NCBI GenBank assembly: GCA_903835685.1
Contig: CAILNX010000056.1
Location: 1-64,000 of the forward strand
Direction of reading: 5' to 3'
Length of the DNA stretch: 64,000 nt
DNA from: an uncultured delta proteobacterium
GTDB lineage: Bacteria; Desulfobacterota; Desulfovibrionia; Desulfovibrionales; Desulfovibrionaceae
Part shown: piece by piece, positions 9,062 to 19,823 of the stretch
Numbering within the stretch: position 1 is the stretch's first letter
Layout: every line of letters starts with the position of its first letter
Notes under the pieces: model-generated
Told to the model about the DNA's origin: nothing
The model's input: only the letters and a program-made list of their open reading frames with translations
Database searches by the model: none
Translations under genes and position numbers: made by a program

Positions 9062-10300
9062 CTAGCCCATGGGCTGGAAGATTTCCGAGGCCCAGGCCAG
9101 GGCGTCGTAGTAGAGCTTGGCGGCCACGAAAGGCTCCACACCGATGGCGGCCACCTCCTGGTCCAGGCGGTCCCAGACCCCGGCCTCGAAGGATTGGGCG
9201 ATGGCCAGCCAGTTGGCCGGAGAGATGTCCTGGCCGCTCAAGACCGATTTCAGATCCTGGTCCAGGGGGAGGTGGCCCAGGATCTCGCTCATGGGCCGGT
9301 CCAGCAGGGCGTCCAGCAGGGAGAAGAGCCCGAGCAGGAAGAGCCGATCCGGGGCCGGAGCCCCGGGAACGACCCGGGCCAGGTTCTCCAGGAAACGTCC
9401 CCGTTGGGCGGCCAGCATGGCCAGCTCGGCCGTCTTGTCCGGGGCGCGCATGTCCGCCAGGATGACCACCCGCAGCCAGTTCTTGACCGCTGTCCAGCCA
9501 GCCAGCAGCAGGGCCTCCCGGATGGAGGACACCTTGCGACCCAGGCCGAAGGCCGCCGAGTTGAGCAGGGTGAGCAGCCGGTAGGAGATGGCCACGTCAG
9601 CGGAAATGGCCTGGGCCAAGGGCTCAAGCTCCATGTCCTCGGACTCGATGAGCTGGAACAGGCGCAGGCGCGAGGCGGCGTGGGAGGACAGGGGGATGTC
9701 CGGCCGGATGTCCGGACTCTTGAAAAAATCGCCCTGGAACAGGCTGTAGCCCAAGGCCTTGGCCTCGGCGAACTGGGCGTGGTGCAGAATGCCCCGGGCC
9801 AGGATGAGCTTGCTCTGGGCCTTGGCCTTGCCCGGCGGAGGGGCCAGGGAGTTTTCCCCGTGGATGGGCAACTCACAGCAGACCATGTCCGCCAGGCGGA
9901 AGAATTCCTCGGCCCCGGCCCGGTCGTCGTAGTCGTCCAGGGCCAGGCGATAGCCTTCCAGTCTCAGTCCGCGCAGGGTGTGGATCATCTCGGCCGAAGG
10001 CTCCAGGGCCTCGTCCACGAGCAGCACGGTGCGTTCGCAGGCCAGTATCGGGGGAACGCCGGTGGCGACCACCCCGGGCTCCAGGCGCAACATCAGAACC
10101 GGGGCGCTCTCGGTCAGGGGCTGGCTTAAGATGTCCGCGGTCAGCCGACGCAGGGCCGCCTCGGGGTCGGTCATCCGCCCGAGGTCCAGGGGCGCCTCTC
10201 CACGGGTCTGGACCTCATATCCCCAGACCAGCCCCTTGGGGTTGAAGATGGGCTGCCGGACCAGGATGGCGTCCATTGGGCTCGGAAGGGTATCGTGCAT
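9062..10300 (-). CDS. Degenerate EAL plus HDOD signalling protein
   Basis: The 412-residue protein is of the YuxH type: an N-terminal EAL-like domain (about residues 10-210) followed by an HDOD domain (about 210-400, with LAQAISADVAISYRLLTLLN). The EAL motif is replaced by YEV in LVWGYEVQTR, so cyclic di-GMP hydrolysis is unlikely and a sensory or scaffolding role is more probable. HDOD domains take part in signal transduction and motility control in many proteobacteria. It is followed after 13 bases by the radical SAM gene. Confidence 0.88.
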   Translation of the reverse strand: MHDTLPSPMDAILVRQPIFNPKGLVWGYEVQTRGEAPLDLGRMTDPEAALRRLTADILSQPLTESAPVLMLRLEPGVVATGVPPILACERTVLLVDEALEPSAEMIHTLRGLRLEGYRLALDDYDDRAGAEEFFRLADMVCCELPIHGENSLAPPPGKAKAQSKLILARGILHHAQFAEAKALGYSLFQGDFFKSPDIRPDIPLSSHAASRLRLFQLIESEDMELEPLAQAISADVAISYRLLTLLNSAAFGLGRKVSSIREALLLAGWTAVKNWLRVVILADMRAPDKTAELAMLAAQRGRFLENLARVVPGAPAPDRLFLLGLFSLLDALLDRPMSEILGHLPLDQDLKSVLSGQDISPANWLAIAQSFEAGVWDRLDQEVAAIGVEPFVAAKLYYDALAWASEIFQPMG

Positions 10301-10368
10301 CGCATTCCCGTCAATGGCTTGTGTGGTTTTTTGCAGACGCTCGGATCATAGCCGATGGCGGATGGAAA

Positions 10369-11313
10369 TCAATCATTTTGGAGGGGGGTCCCTTGGGAGG
10401 GGGACTGATCGTCCTGCCTGCGCGCCGTCTTGGCTCCGGCCTGGTGATCAGCCGTGGCGTAGCAATAGAGGCAGCCATGGCCGCAGGTCCCGTAGGCCCC
10501 GATGTCCAGGCTGCGGCCACACCCGCATTCGGGGCGGGTGGCCCCGGCCTTCAGTCCGGCCAGCAGCGGCTGGCCCCAGAGCCGGGCCAGAAGCGGCCCG
10601 TCCACGCAGCGCGCCGGGGCCAGGCCGCCCTCCCGGGCCACCGGATGGCAGCAGGAGGACAGGGTCAGGCCGTGCTCCCGGCCGATGCCCGCCAGCCGGG
10701 CGGCGAAATCGGCCTGTTCCTGGTCCGTGAGCGGGGTCAGGACCACCCCGGCCCGGGCCAGATTGCGCCGGGCCTTGGCGTAGTCCTGGACAAAGCTCAC
10801 CACGCAACGCCGCGCGTACCCCTCCAGGGTCCGGGCCAGGGCGCGGAAAACCTCCTCCACCCGGTCCAGCCCGTGGCCGTCCAGGGCGCAGATGGGGTCG
10901 AACCGCCAGACCAGGTGCTCGGGTGAAAACCGCCCGGCCAAATCCATCAGGGTGCGGGCCGCATCAAGCCAGTCCGGTACGCCCGGCTCCAGGACCCGGG
11001 GCAAGCCGGTGATGGTGAAATGGAAGAAGAGATTGGGGCAGCGGGCCTGGATGCGGTCCAGAAAGGGGAGGAGCGGCGCGTGGTTCTTGGACCACAGGAC
11101 CAGGCCGTACACGTCGCCAGGGGCCAGGGACACCCGCCTGGGCTCGGCCCCGTACGGCGAGGGCACCAGGACCGACCCGGCCTCAAGGCGCGCGGCCAGC
11201 CACCCGGGATAAAAGGCCGGGATGTCCGTGCGGCGGCTGGCCGAAATGATCTGGCGTTCGCCGAAAGGCTCCAGCATGGCCGGAGTCGCTCCTGACTGGT
11301 CCAGGCTAGACAA
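10369..11313 (-). CDS. DUF1848 domain-containing protein
   Basis: The 314-residue protein shows the DUF1848 signature: ISASRRTDIPAFYPGW at the N-terminus, VYGLVLWSKNHAP in the middle and the C-terminal cysteine motif CGCGRSLDIGAYGTCGHGC followed by YCYA. The clustered cysteines suggest an iron-sulfur or zinc site; the family is thought to be distantly related to radical SAM barrels but has no proven activity. Its start overlaps the stop of the slyD-like gene by 8 bases. Confidence 0.87.
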   Translation of the reverse strand: MSSLDQSGATPAMLEPFGERQIISASRRTDIPAFYPGWLAARLEAGSVLVPSPYGAEPRRVSLAPGDVYGLVLWSKNHAPLLPFLDRIQARCPNLFFHFTITGLPRVLEPGVPDWLDAARTLMDLAGRFSPEHLVWRFDPICALDGHGLDRVEEVFRALARTLEGYARRCVVSFVQDYAKARRNLARAGVVLTPLTDQEQADFAARLAGIGREHGLTLSSCCHPVAREGGLAPARCVDGPLLARLWGQPLLAGLKAGATRPECGCGRSLDIGAYGTCGHGCLYCYATADHQAGAKTARRQDDQSPSQGTPLQND

Positions 11314-11734
11314 TACCCGCCAGGGTCAACTCGAAGGTCAGGTCCTGACCGGCCAGGGGGTGGTTGCCGTCCAGGATCACGGTTTCCTCGGACACGGCCC
11401 CGATGCGGACCACGGCCGTGCCGCCGTCTTCCGTGGGAATCTGGAGCATGACCCCGGTTTTCAGCTCGATATCCGGGGGAAAGATGGAGCGCGGGGCCTC
11501 CACCACGAACTCGTCGTGGATGATGCCGTAGGCCTCTTCGCAGGGGATGTGGATGGTCTTGGTCTCAGCCGCCTCCATGCCCAGCACGGCGGCCTCGAAG
11601 CCCGGCAGAAGCTCACCCTGGCCGAGGACGAACTCCATGGGCTCACGCTCCAGGGAGGAGTCGAACACGCTGCCGTCGGAAAGCGTCCCGTGGTAATGCA
11701 CCCGAACCTTGTCTCCGTTCTTGGCCTTGGCCAT
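11306..11734 (-). CDS. FKBP-type peptidyl-prolyl isomerase, SlyD-like
   Basis: The 142-residue protein has the FKBP core (KVRVHYHGTLSDGSVFDSS, GELLPGFEAAVLGM) with an inserted IF-type segment between residues about 70 and 120, as in SlyD. It catalyses proline cis/trans isomerisation and acts as a folding helper in the cytoplasm. The histidine-rich metal-binding tail of E. coli SlyD is missing, so a nickel-delivery role is not supported. It is the first gene before DUF1848 and is separated from rpsI by a terminator. Confidence 0.9.
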   Translation of the reverse strand: MAKAKNGDKVRVHYHGTLSDGSVFDSSLEREPMEFVLGQGELLPGFEAAVLGMEAAETKTIHIPCEEAYGIIHDEFVVEAPRSIFPPDIELKTGVMLQIPTEDGGTAVVRIGAVSEETVILDGNHPLAGQDLTFELTLAGIV

Positions 11735-11768
11735 GGTGGATCTCCTTGCGCTTGAGGGGGGCCGGACG

Positions 11769-11802
11769 AAAAAAGGCGAAGCCGCGGTATCGCGGCCTCG
11801 CC
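11769..11802 (-). terminator. Rho-independent terminator after rpsI
   Basis: Read on the minus strand, GGCGAGGCCGCG pairs with CGCGGCTTCGCC (one G-U wobble) around a 4-base loop, followed by TTTTTT. The wobble only works on this strand, which confirms the orientation. Confidence 0.88.
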
Positions 11803-11836
11803 TTGAACATACGAAGCTTGGGCCAAGGGCCGAAGG

Positions 11837-12232
11837 CTAACGCTTGGAGTACTGGAACCGGGCGCGGGCGCCACGTTGACCGTACTTCTTGCGCTCCTTC
11901 TTGCGGGCGTCGCGGGTGACGAACCCGGCCCGTTTGAGGACCGGGCGCAGGGACCCGTCCAGGATCATCAGGGCACGGGTGATGCCGTGACGAATGGCCT
12001 GGGCCTGACCGGACACGCCACCGCCAGCAACGATGATCTTCAGGTCCACCTTGCCCATGTTCTTGGTCAGCTTGAGCGGCTGCTGCACGATCATCTGCAG
12101 GGTCTTGCTCGGGAAGTAGTCCTCGAAGGGGCGGTTGTTGACCAGGATGGCGCCGGTCCCGTTCTGAAACAGACGGGTGCGGGCCACTGCGGTCTTGCGC
12201 TTGCCGGTGCCGTAGAAAAAGGATTCGCTCAT
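11837..12232 (-). CDS. rpsI: 30S ribosomal protein S9
   Basis: The 131-residue protein matches the full-length S9 family, with [17 protein letters not shown] at the start, the [19 protein letters not shown] stretch in the middle and the invariant C-terminal SKR that reaches the ribosomal P site. It lies 23 bases downstream of rplM, the conserved L13-S9 operon, and ends before a strong terminator. Confidence 0.98.
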   Translation of the reverse strand: MSESFFYGTGKRKTAVARTRLFQNGTGAILVNNRPFEDYFPSKTLQMIVQQPLKLTKNMGKVDLKIIVAGGGVSGQAQAIRHGITRALMILDGSLRPVLKRAGFVTRDARKKERKKYGQRGARARFQYSKR

Positions 12233-12255
12233 GGCTTTATCTCTCGCGGATTGAA

Positions 12256-12684
12256 TTACAGTTCAAGGGGCTTGGGCTGTTGGGCGGCATGGGGGTGCTC
12301 AGTGCCCACGTAGACCTTGAGCTTCTTGATGACCTGATTGCTCAGGCGGTTCTTGGGCAGCATGCCCTTGACGGCCTTGATGAGCACGGCCTGGGGCTTC
12401 TTGGCCATCATCTCGCGCAGGGTGAGCTCCTTGAGCCCGCCGATGTACCCGGAATGCCGGTAGTACATCTTCTTCTCCATTTTGGCGCCGGTCACCGCGA
12501 TCTTGTCCACGTTGAGCACCACGATGAAGTCGCCCATGTCCATGTGGGGGGCGAATCCGGGCTTGTGCTTACCGCGCAGGCGATGGGCGATGGCCGTGGC
12601 CAGGCGACCCAGGATCTTGTCGCTGGCGTCGACCACGAACCAGTCTTTCTTGATGTCTTCGGGTTTGGGGCTGTACGTCTTCAT
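12256..12684 (-). CDS. rplM: 50S ribosomal protein L13
   Basis: The 142-residue protein is full-length L13: [16 protein letters not shown] near the N-terminus, [16 protein letters not shown] in the middle, the [12 protein letters not shown] turn and the [10 protein letters not shown] segment. It binds 23S rRNA early in 50S assembly. It is the first gene of the rplM-rpsI operon with its own promoter candidate upstream, just after the histidine kinase gene. Confidence 0.98.
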   Translation of the reverse strand: MKTYSPKPEDIKKDWFVVDASDKILGRLATAIAHRLRGKHKPGFAPHMDMGDFIVVLNVDKIAVTGAKMEKKMYYRHSGYIGGLKELTLREMMAKKPQAVLIKAVKGMLPKNRLSNQVIKKLKVYVGTEHPHAAQQPKPLEL

Positions 12685-12717
12685 TTCCCGTGCTCCTTAC
12701 GCAAACTGAGAGGGATG

Positions 12718-12746
12718 CTCTTACGGTTTCGAATCCAGGTTGTCAA
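12718..12746 (-). promoter_or_regulatory. Candidate promoter for rplM-rpsI
   Basis: On the minus strand a perfect -35 box TTGACA is followed after 17 bases by TAAGAG, a weak -10 box, about 30 bases before the rplM start. Confidence 0.5.
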
Positions 12747-12777
12747 CACAAAATTTTGGAAAAAGGCTGGCAAAACT

Positions 12778-13940
12778 TCACACCGCCTCGGCCGGAGCAA
12801 AGGTTTTGGGCAGCCAGACTTGAAAGTCGGTGCCCTCCTCGGACGTGGAGGAGAACCAGATCTGCCCGCCCAAATAGCGCTCGGTCAAGAGCCTGGCCCC
12901 GTAGGACCCCAGCCCACGGCCCGGTCCCTTGGTGGAAAACAGGCGCTTGAACACCTGGGACTGGACCTCCTCGTTCATGTGCGCCGGGTTGCGCACCACG
13001 AAGGTCACCCCGTCCTGGTCCCCGAAGACCCCGAGTACGGCCTGCTCCCCCGAGGCGCAAGCCTCCAGGGCGTTCTTGGTCAGGTTCACCAGCACCCGCA
13101 GCAGCAGGCCGGGGTCCGAGGTGAAGGAGAGGTCCGGGCTGGCCTGGTCCAGGATGAGTTCGGAGCGGCCCAGGATGGCCTGGCGCTGAAAGAAATTCTT
13201 GACCTGATCCAGGACCCAGCGCGTGCTGATCACCCCGGGCGAGACGGCCATGTCCCCGTCCTCGGCCAGGACGAAGTCCCGCTGGGCCATGATCTGGTCC
13301 TGAAGACGGGCCGAGGCGGCCAGCATCATCTCCGTGGTGTCCTTGAACGCGCCCTGGGCCTGGAAGTTCAGGATCTCGGCCAAGTTGTGCACCCCGGAGG
13401 CGGAGTTGAGCACGTCGTGGAAAAAGAGCCGCTCCATGAGCTTGAGCCGCTCCTCCTGGTACACGTCCAGCAGCGAGACCAGGGCGAAGGGCTCCTCGCG
13501 CAGGGTGAGGGGGGAGGTCCAGACCTGGAGATTCAAGGCCTTGAACTGGTGGTCCGGCCCCCGGTTGATCCGGCATTCCTGGACCCCCCGGTCGCCCTCC
13601 AGGCTGGCCACCACAGCCTTGGCCAGGCCGCAGAAACGGCAGAACCGGGTGGTTCCGCATCCGCCCTGGGACTGGGCGGCGTGCACGCAGCCCAGGGATT
13701 CGCCGGGCCGAAGTCCCAGAACCTCCTCCTCGGCCAGGCCCACGAATTCCAGAAAGGGCTTGTTGGTGAACACGATCTGGCGCTGCGCATTGGCCGCCAG
13801 GAGCATGAAGGGCAGGATATGGGCCATGTTGGCCATTTCCGAGGAGGCCCACTGCGCGGATTGGCGGGCCACTTCCTCGGCCGAGACTCGCGGGGCAGGC
13901 AGAAATTCAGTGGGCAGGTCCACGCTCTCCCCTCCTCCGG

Positions 13941-13944
<4 letters not shown>
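12778..13944 (-). CDS. PAS sensor histidine kinase with a four-cysteine motif
   Basis: The 388-residue soluble kinase has a PAS domain (about residues 40-165), a dimerisation helix with phosphoacceptor candidate His176 in [13 protein letters not shown], and a HATPase domain with N box (NLTKNALEA) and G box ([14 protein letters not shown]). The PAS domain carries Cys86, Cys96, Cys102 and Cys105 in a GC...GCG..FCRFCG pattern that could bind an iron-sulfur cluster or zinc. There is no membrane segment, so it senses a cytoplasmic signal. Its start overlaps the hslU stop by 4 bases. No cognate response regulator is adjacent. Confidence 0.87.
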
Positions 13945-15316
<1,372 letters not shown>

Positions 15317-15320
<4 letters not shown>

Positions 15321-15916
15321 GCGGGGCTGTCCTTGGGGCTGGAGGCGGAAGCCGGGGTGGAAGCCGGGACGGATGAAGGTCTGGCCATGGTCTCGATGGT
15401 CAAATTCTGGTTGGTGAACACGCACAGTTCGGCGGCCACGAGCATGGATTTCTCCACGATGTCCCGGGCCGAAAGATTGGTGTTGCGGGCCAGCGCCCGG
15501 GCTGCGGCCAGGGCGTAGGCCCCGCCAGAGCCGATCCCGGCCATGCCGTCATCCGGCTCGATCACGTCCCCCGTGCCGGAGATGAGCAGCACCGTGGCCC
15601 CGTCCGTGGCCAGGAGCATGGCCTCCAGACGGCGCAGATACTTGTCCGTGCGCCATTCCTTGGCCAATTCCACGGCCGCCCGTTGGAGGTTGCCCGAATG
15701 GCTCTCCAGGCGCTTCTCCAGGCGCTCGAACAGGGTGAAGGCGTCGGCCGTGGCCCCGGCGAACCCCACCAGGACCCGGTCCTGGTACAAGCGGCGGACC
15801 TTGCGGGCCGTGTGCTTGATGGCCACGCTCTGGCCCAGGGTGACCTGGCCGTCCCCGGCCATGGCCGCGCCAGAGGCGTCCAGCACGGCCAGGATGGTGG
15901 TTCCGTGGATGTCCAT
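15317..15916 (-). CDS. hslV: HslV, peptidase subunit of the HslUV protease
   Basis: The 199-residue protein is a beta-type threonine peptidase: the conserved core GTTILAV...[11 protein letters not shown] contains the nucleophile threonine, and [16 protein letters not shown] lies near the C-terminus. Here the threonine is at position 6 behind MDIHG, unlike E. coli where only Met is removed, so a short propeptide must be cut. The last 20 residues are rich in Pro, Ser and Ala and look like an added tail. The gene sits between the macro domain gene and hslU. Confidence 0.96.
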
Positions 15917-15927
15917 GCGCTCTCTCT

Positions 15928-16488
15928 TTATTCGCTTTTGCCTTTTCCGAACAGGGTCTCGGCCGCCGCAGTCCATATCTCCAGGACCTCGGCGCTGGAA
16001 AGAACCAGGTGCGCCTCGGCCACCTGCCCCTGGCGCAGGCCCGAGGCCAGCGCGCCCAAGGCCACGTAGGCCGCAGCCTCCATGGGATACCCGTAGGCCC
16101 CGCAACTGATGGCCGGAAAGGCCACGGTTTTCACCCCGTTCTCCCGGGCCAGGCGCAGGGATTCGGAAAAGGCCAGGGCCAGAAGCTCCTTCTCGCTGCT
16201 CCGCCCGTCCTGCCAGACAGGACCCACGGCGTGAATGACCAGCCGGGCCGCGAGGCCGAATCCAGGGGTCACGACGGCCCGGCCCGGGGGCACGTAGCCC
16301 TTGGCCCGCACGATCTCCTGGCAGGCGGCCATAAGCTCCGGCCCGGCCGCGGCATGAATGGCCCCGTCCACGCCCCCGCCCCCGGCCAGCCGGGAGTTGG
16401 CCGCGTTCACAATGGCGTCGCCGGTGAAAAGGGTCAGATCGCCCTGCTCCAGGACCAGCTTTCCTGGGCCGATGTTCCAGCAAATCAT
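15928..16488 (-). CDS. Macro domain protein (ADP-ribose binding)
   Basis: The 186-residue protein is a single macro domain: [21 protein letters not shown] with the ADP-ribose-binding Asn/Asp, [14 protein letters not shown] for the phosphate loop, and [14 protein letters not shown]. Macro domains bind or hydrolyse ADP-ribose derivatives, including O-acetyl-ADP-ribose. The start at 16488 is favoured by AAGGA 8 bases upstream; the frame could start at 16545. It lies 11 bases upstream of hslV and probably heads the operon. Confidence 0.9.
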   Translation of the reverse strand: MICWNIGPGKLVLEQGDLTLFTGDAIVNAANSRLAGGGGVDGAIHAAAGPELMAACQEIVRAKGYVPPGRAVVTPGFGLAARLVIHAVGPVWQDGRSSEKELLALAFSESLRLARENGVKTVAFPAISCGAYGYPMEAAAYVALGALASGLRQGQVAEAHLVLSSAEVLEIWTAAAETLFGKGKSE

Positions 16489-16620
16489 AGGGGTGTCCTT
16501 GGGGAAAGAATACGGGATTTCCCGGCTCGGCACAAGATACCGCATATGGGGATGAAAACAAGGGGGAGGAGGGGGGCCGAAACGGCCCCCGTGAACCGGA
16601 AATATCCGCAGTCGAACCGC

Positions 16621-18354
16621 CTAGGCCTTGATCCGCAGCACGCGGACCAGGTCGGCCAGGAGGTCGGGCTTGTCGTGCAGGTCCGAGCCCTGAAGGAAGA
16701 TGCGGCGCTGGTCGAAGCGGTCTTTCAGCACGGCCTTGTACTCCTCCAGGTTCTCGACCTTGTCCGGGTCGTAGGCCAGGGTGTAGCCGGGCAGGACCTT
16801 CTCCACGCTCTTGCGCGCGGGCAGTTGGGCCCCGGGCAGAAGGGACCAGTCCTCCCACTCCAGCTTGTCCAGGACGATGGAGGATTGCAGGGTGAGCGAG
16901 GTCTGGAGCGGGATCTTGTGCAGATCGTCGTCGGCCGAGCGCCAGAAGCCCACGGAATTGAAAGAATAACCCATGGCCCCGTGCTCGAAGACGTTCAAGA
17001 ACGCCTCCACGTCCTTCCACAGCTCGTAGACCCGGAAGGGGTTGGCAAAGGGGATGAACACCAGCTTTTTCAACTCTTCCTCGGACACGTTCTCAGCCTG
17101 GTTGCGCCGGGTCATGAGCGAGGCCCCCATGGCCACGGCCAGGATGGGGTCCTTGAAACGGATGACCGGGGGCAGGGCCGTGTCCTTCATGAGCCAGCAG
17201 ATGAGATTGGGGAAGGAGCAGCGGTTCACCCACTCGCCCAGGAGGTCGCGGTCGATGAGCGCCCGGCCGTTGGGATTGCGCAGGTCCTGGCCCAGGGGCA
17301 GGTTCTTGCCGTCCACGCTGATGACCCCGTGGTTCTGCACCGCGATCATGTACTTCCAGTCCGGATGCCCCAGGGGCCGGGAGTCGGTCTTGTCGAAGAG
17401 CGTGGGCTCCCAGACCCGGCAGACCTTTTTGGCCACGTCGATCTGAAAGGCGTCGTCGTGCAGGACCACCTTCTTGAACCCGGCGGGCAGGGTCCCGCCG
17501 TTATCGTGGGAATTGGTGTGCGAGGACTTGCCCGTGCCGGACAGGCCAAAAAAGGCCACGGAGCGCTTGCCCACGGCCTTGGCCGCCTGGTCCGCGCAGC
17601 CCGAAAAATCCAGCTCCTTGACCCCGCCGTGGCAGGCGGCCATGCCCACCCGGATGCCCGAGGTCCAGGCCAGGGTCAGGGTGCCCTTCTTGCGCTCGCC
17701 GAAATAGCGCATGCCGAAATTGTAGATGACGTTGGCGTCCTCATCCACCAGGGCCAACTGGGGGAAGCCCTGGTTGTGGTAGTAGGGGTCCTCGTTGCGC
17801 CAGAGGTTGTCGCCGATGACGATGATGTCCTGGATGGGCAGCTTGGGGCTTTTCTCGTAGACCTTGCGCAGCTCGGCGTAGGGGGTGAAATTGGCCAGCC
17901 AGTTGAAGATGTTGACCGCGTCGTCCGTCCCGCCAATGATGGTCGCTTTTATCATCAGCTCGGGGTCCAGGCCCACGATGGCCTGGGCTTTTATCAAGGG
18001 GCGGCGCTGGAGGTCGGACACGGCCTCGCGCAAATCGGCCAGGACCTTGCGTTTTTCCGGATCGGGCAGGCGGGTGTAGAAACGCCGGGCCATGGCCGTG
18101 CGGCCCACGATCTTGCCCTGGCAGTTGTTGATGACCTTGGCCCCCTTGGGCAGGCCCAGGCGCTTGGCCGCCTTGGGATAGATGGGCAGGTCCGTGACCT
18201 GGACGTCCCACTGGGCCAGGGCCAGTTCGTAAGCCTCGGCCGCCGTGACCTCGCGGATGCGCGGATCGCAGAGCAGGGTTTCAGCCACGGCCCGCAAAGG
18301 GGGCAGCTTGGTCAGGTCGGCGCGGTAGTACTCGTAGGTGCTTTGGCTGGCCAT
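16621..18354 (-). CDS. pckA: ATP-dependent phosphoenolpyruvate carboxykinase
   Basis: The 577-residue enzyme carries the PEPCK kinase-1a P-loop [10 protein letters not shown] (about residue 265-275), the metal-binding [14 protein letters not shown] region and [12 protein letters not shown]. It interconverts oxaloacetate and PEP with ATP, giving gluconeogenesis or anaplerosis. It is somewhat longer than the usual ~530 residues, mainly at the N-terminus. The start at 18354 has AAGGAG upstream. It stands alone between a convergent-spaced macro gene and the EamA transporter gene. Confidence 0.9.
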   Translation of the reverse strand: MASQSTYEYYRADLTKLPPLRAVAETLLCDPRIREVTAAEAYELALAQWDVQVTDLPIYPKAAKRLGLPKGAKVINNCQGKIVGRTAMARRFYTRLPDPEKRKVLADLREAVSDLQRRPLIKAQAIVGLDPELMIKATIIGGTDDAVNIFNWLANFTPYAELRKVYEKSPKLPIQDIIVIGDNLWRNEDPYYHNQGFPQLALVDEDANVIYNFGMRYFGERKKGTLTLAWTSGIRVGMAACHGGVKELDFSGCADQAAKAVGKRSVAFFGLSGTGKSSHTNSHDNGGTLPAGFKKVVLHDDAFQIDVAKKVCRVWEPTLFDKTDSRPLGHPDWKYMIAVQNHGVISVDGKNLPLGQDLRNPNGRALIDRDLLGEWVNRCSFPNLICWLMKDTALPPVIRFKDPILAVAMGASLMTRRNQAENVSEEELKKLVFIPFANPFRVYELWKDVEAFLNVFEHGAMGYSFNSVGFWRSADDDLHKIPLQTSLTLQSSIVLDKLEWEDWSLLPGAQLPARKSVEKVLPGYTLAYDPDKVENLEEYKAVLKDRFDQRRIFLQGSDLHDKPDLLADLVRVLRIKA

Positions 18355-18473
18355 GCGGGAAACTCCTTGTAAGCCGGACAGGATTGCGTATCCGGCCAAA
18401 ACCGCCCCCCTGTAACCTGAAATTCACATGACGCAAAGTACTTTTTTGGGAGGTCCGGCGGGGGGAACCGGCG

Positions 18474-19367
18474 CTAGCCCCGATGGGATTGGCTTAAGGA
18501 CACCCCGCCCAAAACCAGGACCGCCGCGGCGTACTGGTACGGGGTGAAGGTCTCGCCCAGCAGGGTGATGCCCATGATGGCGCTGAACACCGGGATCAGG
18601 TTCACGAAGGCCGCGGCCTGCCCGGCCGGGATCTTGCTGATGCCATAATTGTAAAGTCCGTAGGCCCCCATGGTGATGACCACGCCCAGGTAGAGCACGG
18701 CCAGGGTGGGCAGAAGGGGCAGGCTGGTCGGCAGGGTCACGTCGGGCAAAAACAGGATGGGCAGGAAGAAGAGCGTGCCCGCGAAGGACTGCACGGCCGT
18801 GAGAAAGAGCGGGGAGTGCCGGGCCGAGAGGTGCTTGCAGCTCACGGTGTAGCCCGTGGCGCAGACCATGGCCAGAAACTCCAGGAAATTGCCCAGGAGC
18901 GGATGAGGGGCGTTGTCCTGGGCCTCGGCCGCCAGGCTCAGCCAGACCGCGCCGAGAATGGCCAGGGCGAACCCGGCCCAGACCCGGGGCGTGAAGCGTT
19001 CCTTTAAGCTCACCCCAGCGGCCAGGGCCACCAGGAGCGGCAGCAGGGAGGTGATCATGCCCGCCTGGGAGGCCGTGGTGTTCTGCAGGGCCTTGGCCTC
19101 GAAAATGAAGTACAGGCAGGGCTCGCACAGGGACATGAAGGCCATGGCTCCCACGTCGGCCCGGGTGGGCCGGACCTTGGGAATGCGGGACCAGAGCAGG
19201 ACAAAGGCCACGGCCGCGAAGGCCATGCGGCCGAGCACCGCCACCATGGGGTCGAACCCGGTGAAGGCGATCTTGAAGGCGATGAAGGACGAGGCCCACA
19301 ACAGCATGGCCAGGGCCAAACCGGCCCTGGCCTTCCATGCTGTGGCAGGTGGAGAGAGAGGGGTCAA
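18474..19367 (-). CDS. EamA/DMT-family membrane transporter
   Basis: The 297-residue protein has about ten transmembrane helices arranged as two EamA repeats; a typical second-repeat segment is GVVITMGAYGLYNYGISKI followed by PAGQAAAFVNLIPVFSAIMG. DMT proteins export or import small metabolites such as amino acids or nucleotide derivatives; the substrate cannot be told. There is no obvious partner gene. Confidence 0.88.
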   Translation of the reverse strand: MTPLSPPATAWKARAGLALAMLLWASSFIAFKIAFTGFDPMVAVLGRMAFAAVAFVLLWSRIPKVRPTRADVGAMAFMSLCEPCLYFIFEAKALQNTTASQAGMITSLLPLLVALAAGVSLKERFTPRVWAGFALAILGAVWLSLAAEAQDNAPHPLLGNFLEFLAMVCATGYTVSCKHLSARHSPLFLTAVQSFAGTLFFLPILFLPDVTLPTSLPLLPTLAVLYLGVVITMGAYGLYNYGISKIPAGQAAAFVNLIPVFSAIMGITLLGETFTPYQYAAAVLVLGGVSLSQSHRG

Positions 19368-19419
19368 AACAAAGCTGGCCGGGAACGGGTGCCCCCGCCT
19401 CGTGTCGCGTTCCGTAAAT

Positions 19420-19457
19420 AATTATTCTTATTCTTCATTCTTGTCTGGTCTTACTTG
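19420..19457. repeat. 38-base AT-rich repeat, copy 1
   Basis: This stretch is identical at 36 of 38 positions to 58345-58382. It begins AATTATTCTTATTC and ends ACTTG, and lies 12 bases past the stop of a minus-strand gene, as copy 2 also does. Confidence 0.75.
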
Positions 19458-19469
19458 AAGAGCCCAACC

Positions 19470-19730
19470 CTACTTGCACCAGGCCACCAGGGCCAGGGAG
19501 TTGTACTTGTTGTCCGGGTCCTCGGCGTAGCGGCAACCCAGGTTGGAGTCCTCCCGGCGGTGCATGATGTCGTCCTTGGACCCGGCGTAATACTCGCACT
19601 CGTTGTTGTTGCAGACCAGGATCACGCCCCAGCCCGAATCCGGCGGTCCCACCCAGGGCTCCAGGCGGGTTTTGCAATGCGGGCAGTCGCGTTCTTCCAG
19701 GACCACGCCTTTGTATTCGAAAGTAGCCAT
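19470..19730 (-). CDS. Small zinc-ribbon-like protein
   Basis: The 86-residue protein has CPHC at residues 17-20 and two further cysteines in VCNNNECEYY, forming a plausible four-cysteine zinc ribbon. The rest (EPWVGPPDSGWGVILV, HRREDSNLGCRYAEDP) is well ordered and looks conserved, but I do not recognise a characterised family. A good ribosome site (GGAGACAATTC) lies upstream. It is a single gene with the 38-base repeat just behind it. Confidence 0.8.
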   Translation of the reverse strand: MATFEYKGVVLEERDCPHCKTRLEPWVGPPDSGWGVILVCNNNECEYYAGSKDDIMHRREDSNLGCRYAEDPDNKYNSLALVAWCK

Positions 19731-19823
19731 GAATTGTCTCCTTGCTGTTCTTTGCTGGGCGAAGAGAGTCCGCCCGGAACTTGAAATAAGGCCCCGGGGG
19801 CCGGGGTCAAGAGGCCAAAGGGG

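Noticed and set aside
12721-12745. A TTCGAATCC stretch that looked like a tRNA T-loop
   Set aside because: No acceptor stem, anticodon arm or CCA end could be drawn around it; it overlaps the rplM promoter region.
18355-18473. A terminator for the EamA transporter gene
   Set aside because: A short GC hairpin is followed by AAAAAAG rather than a T-run on the minus strand.
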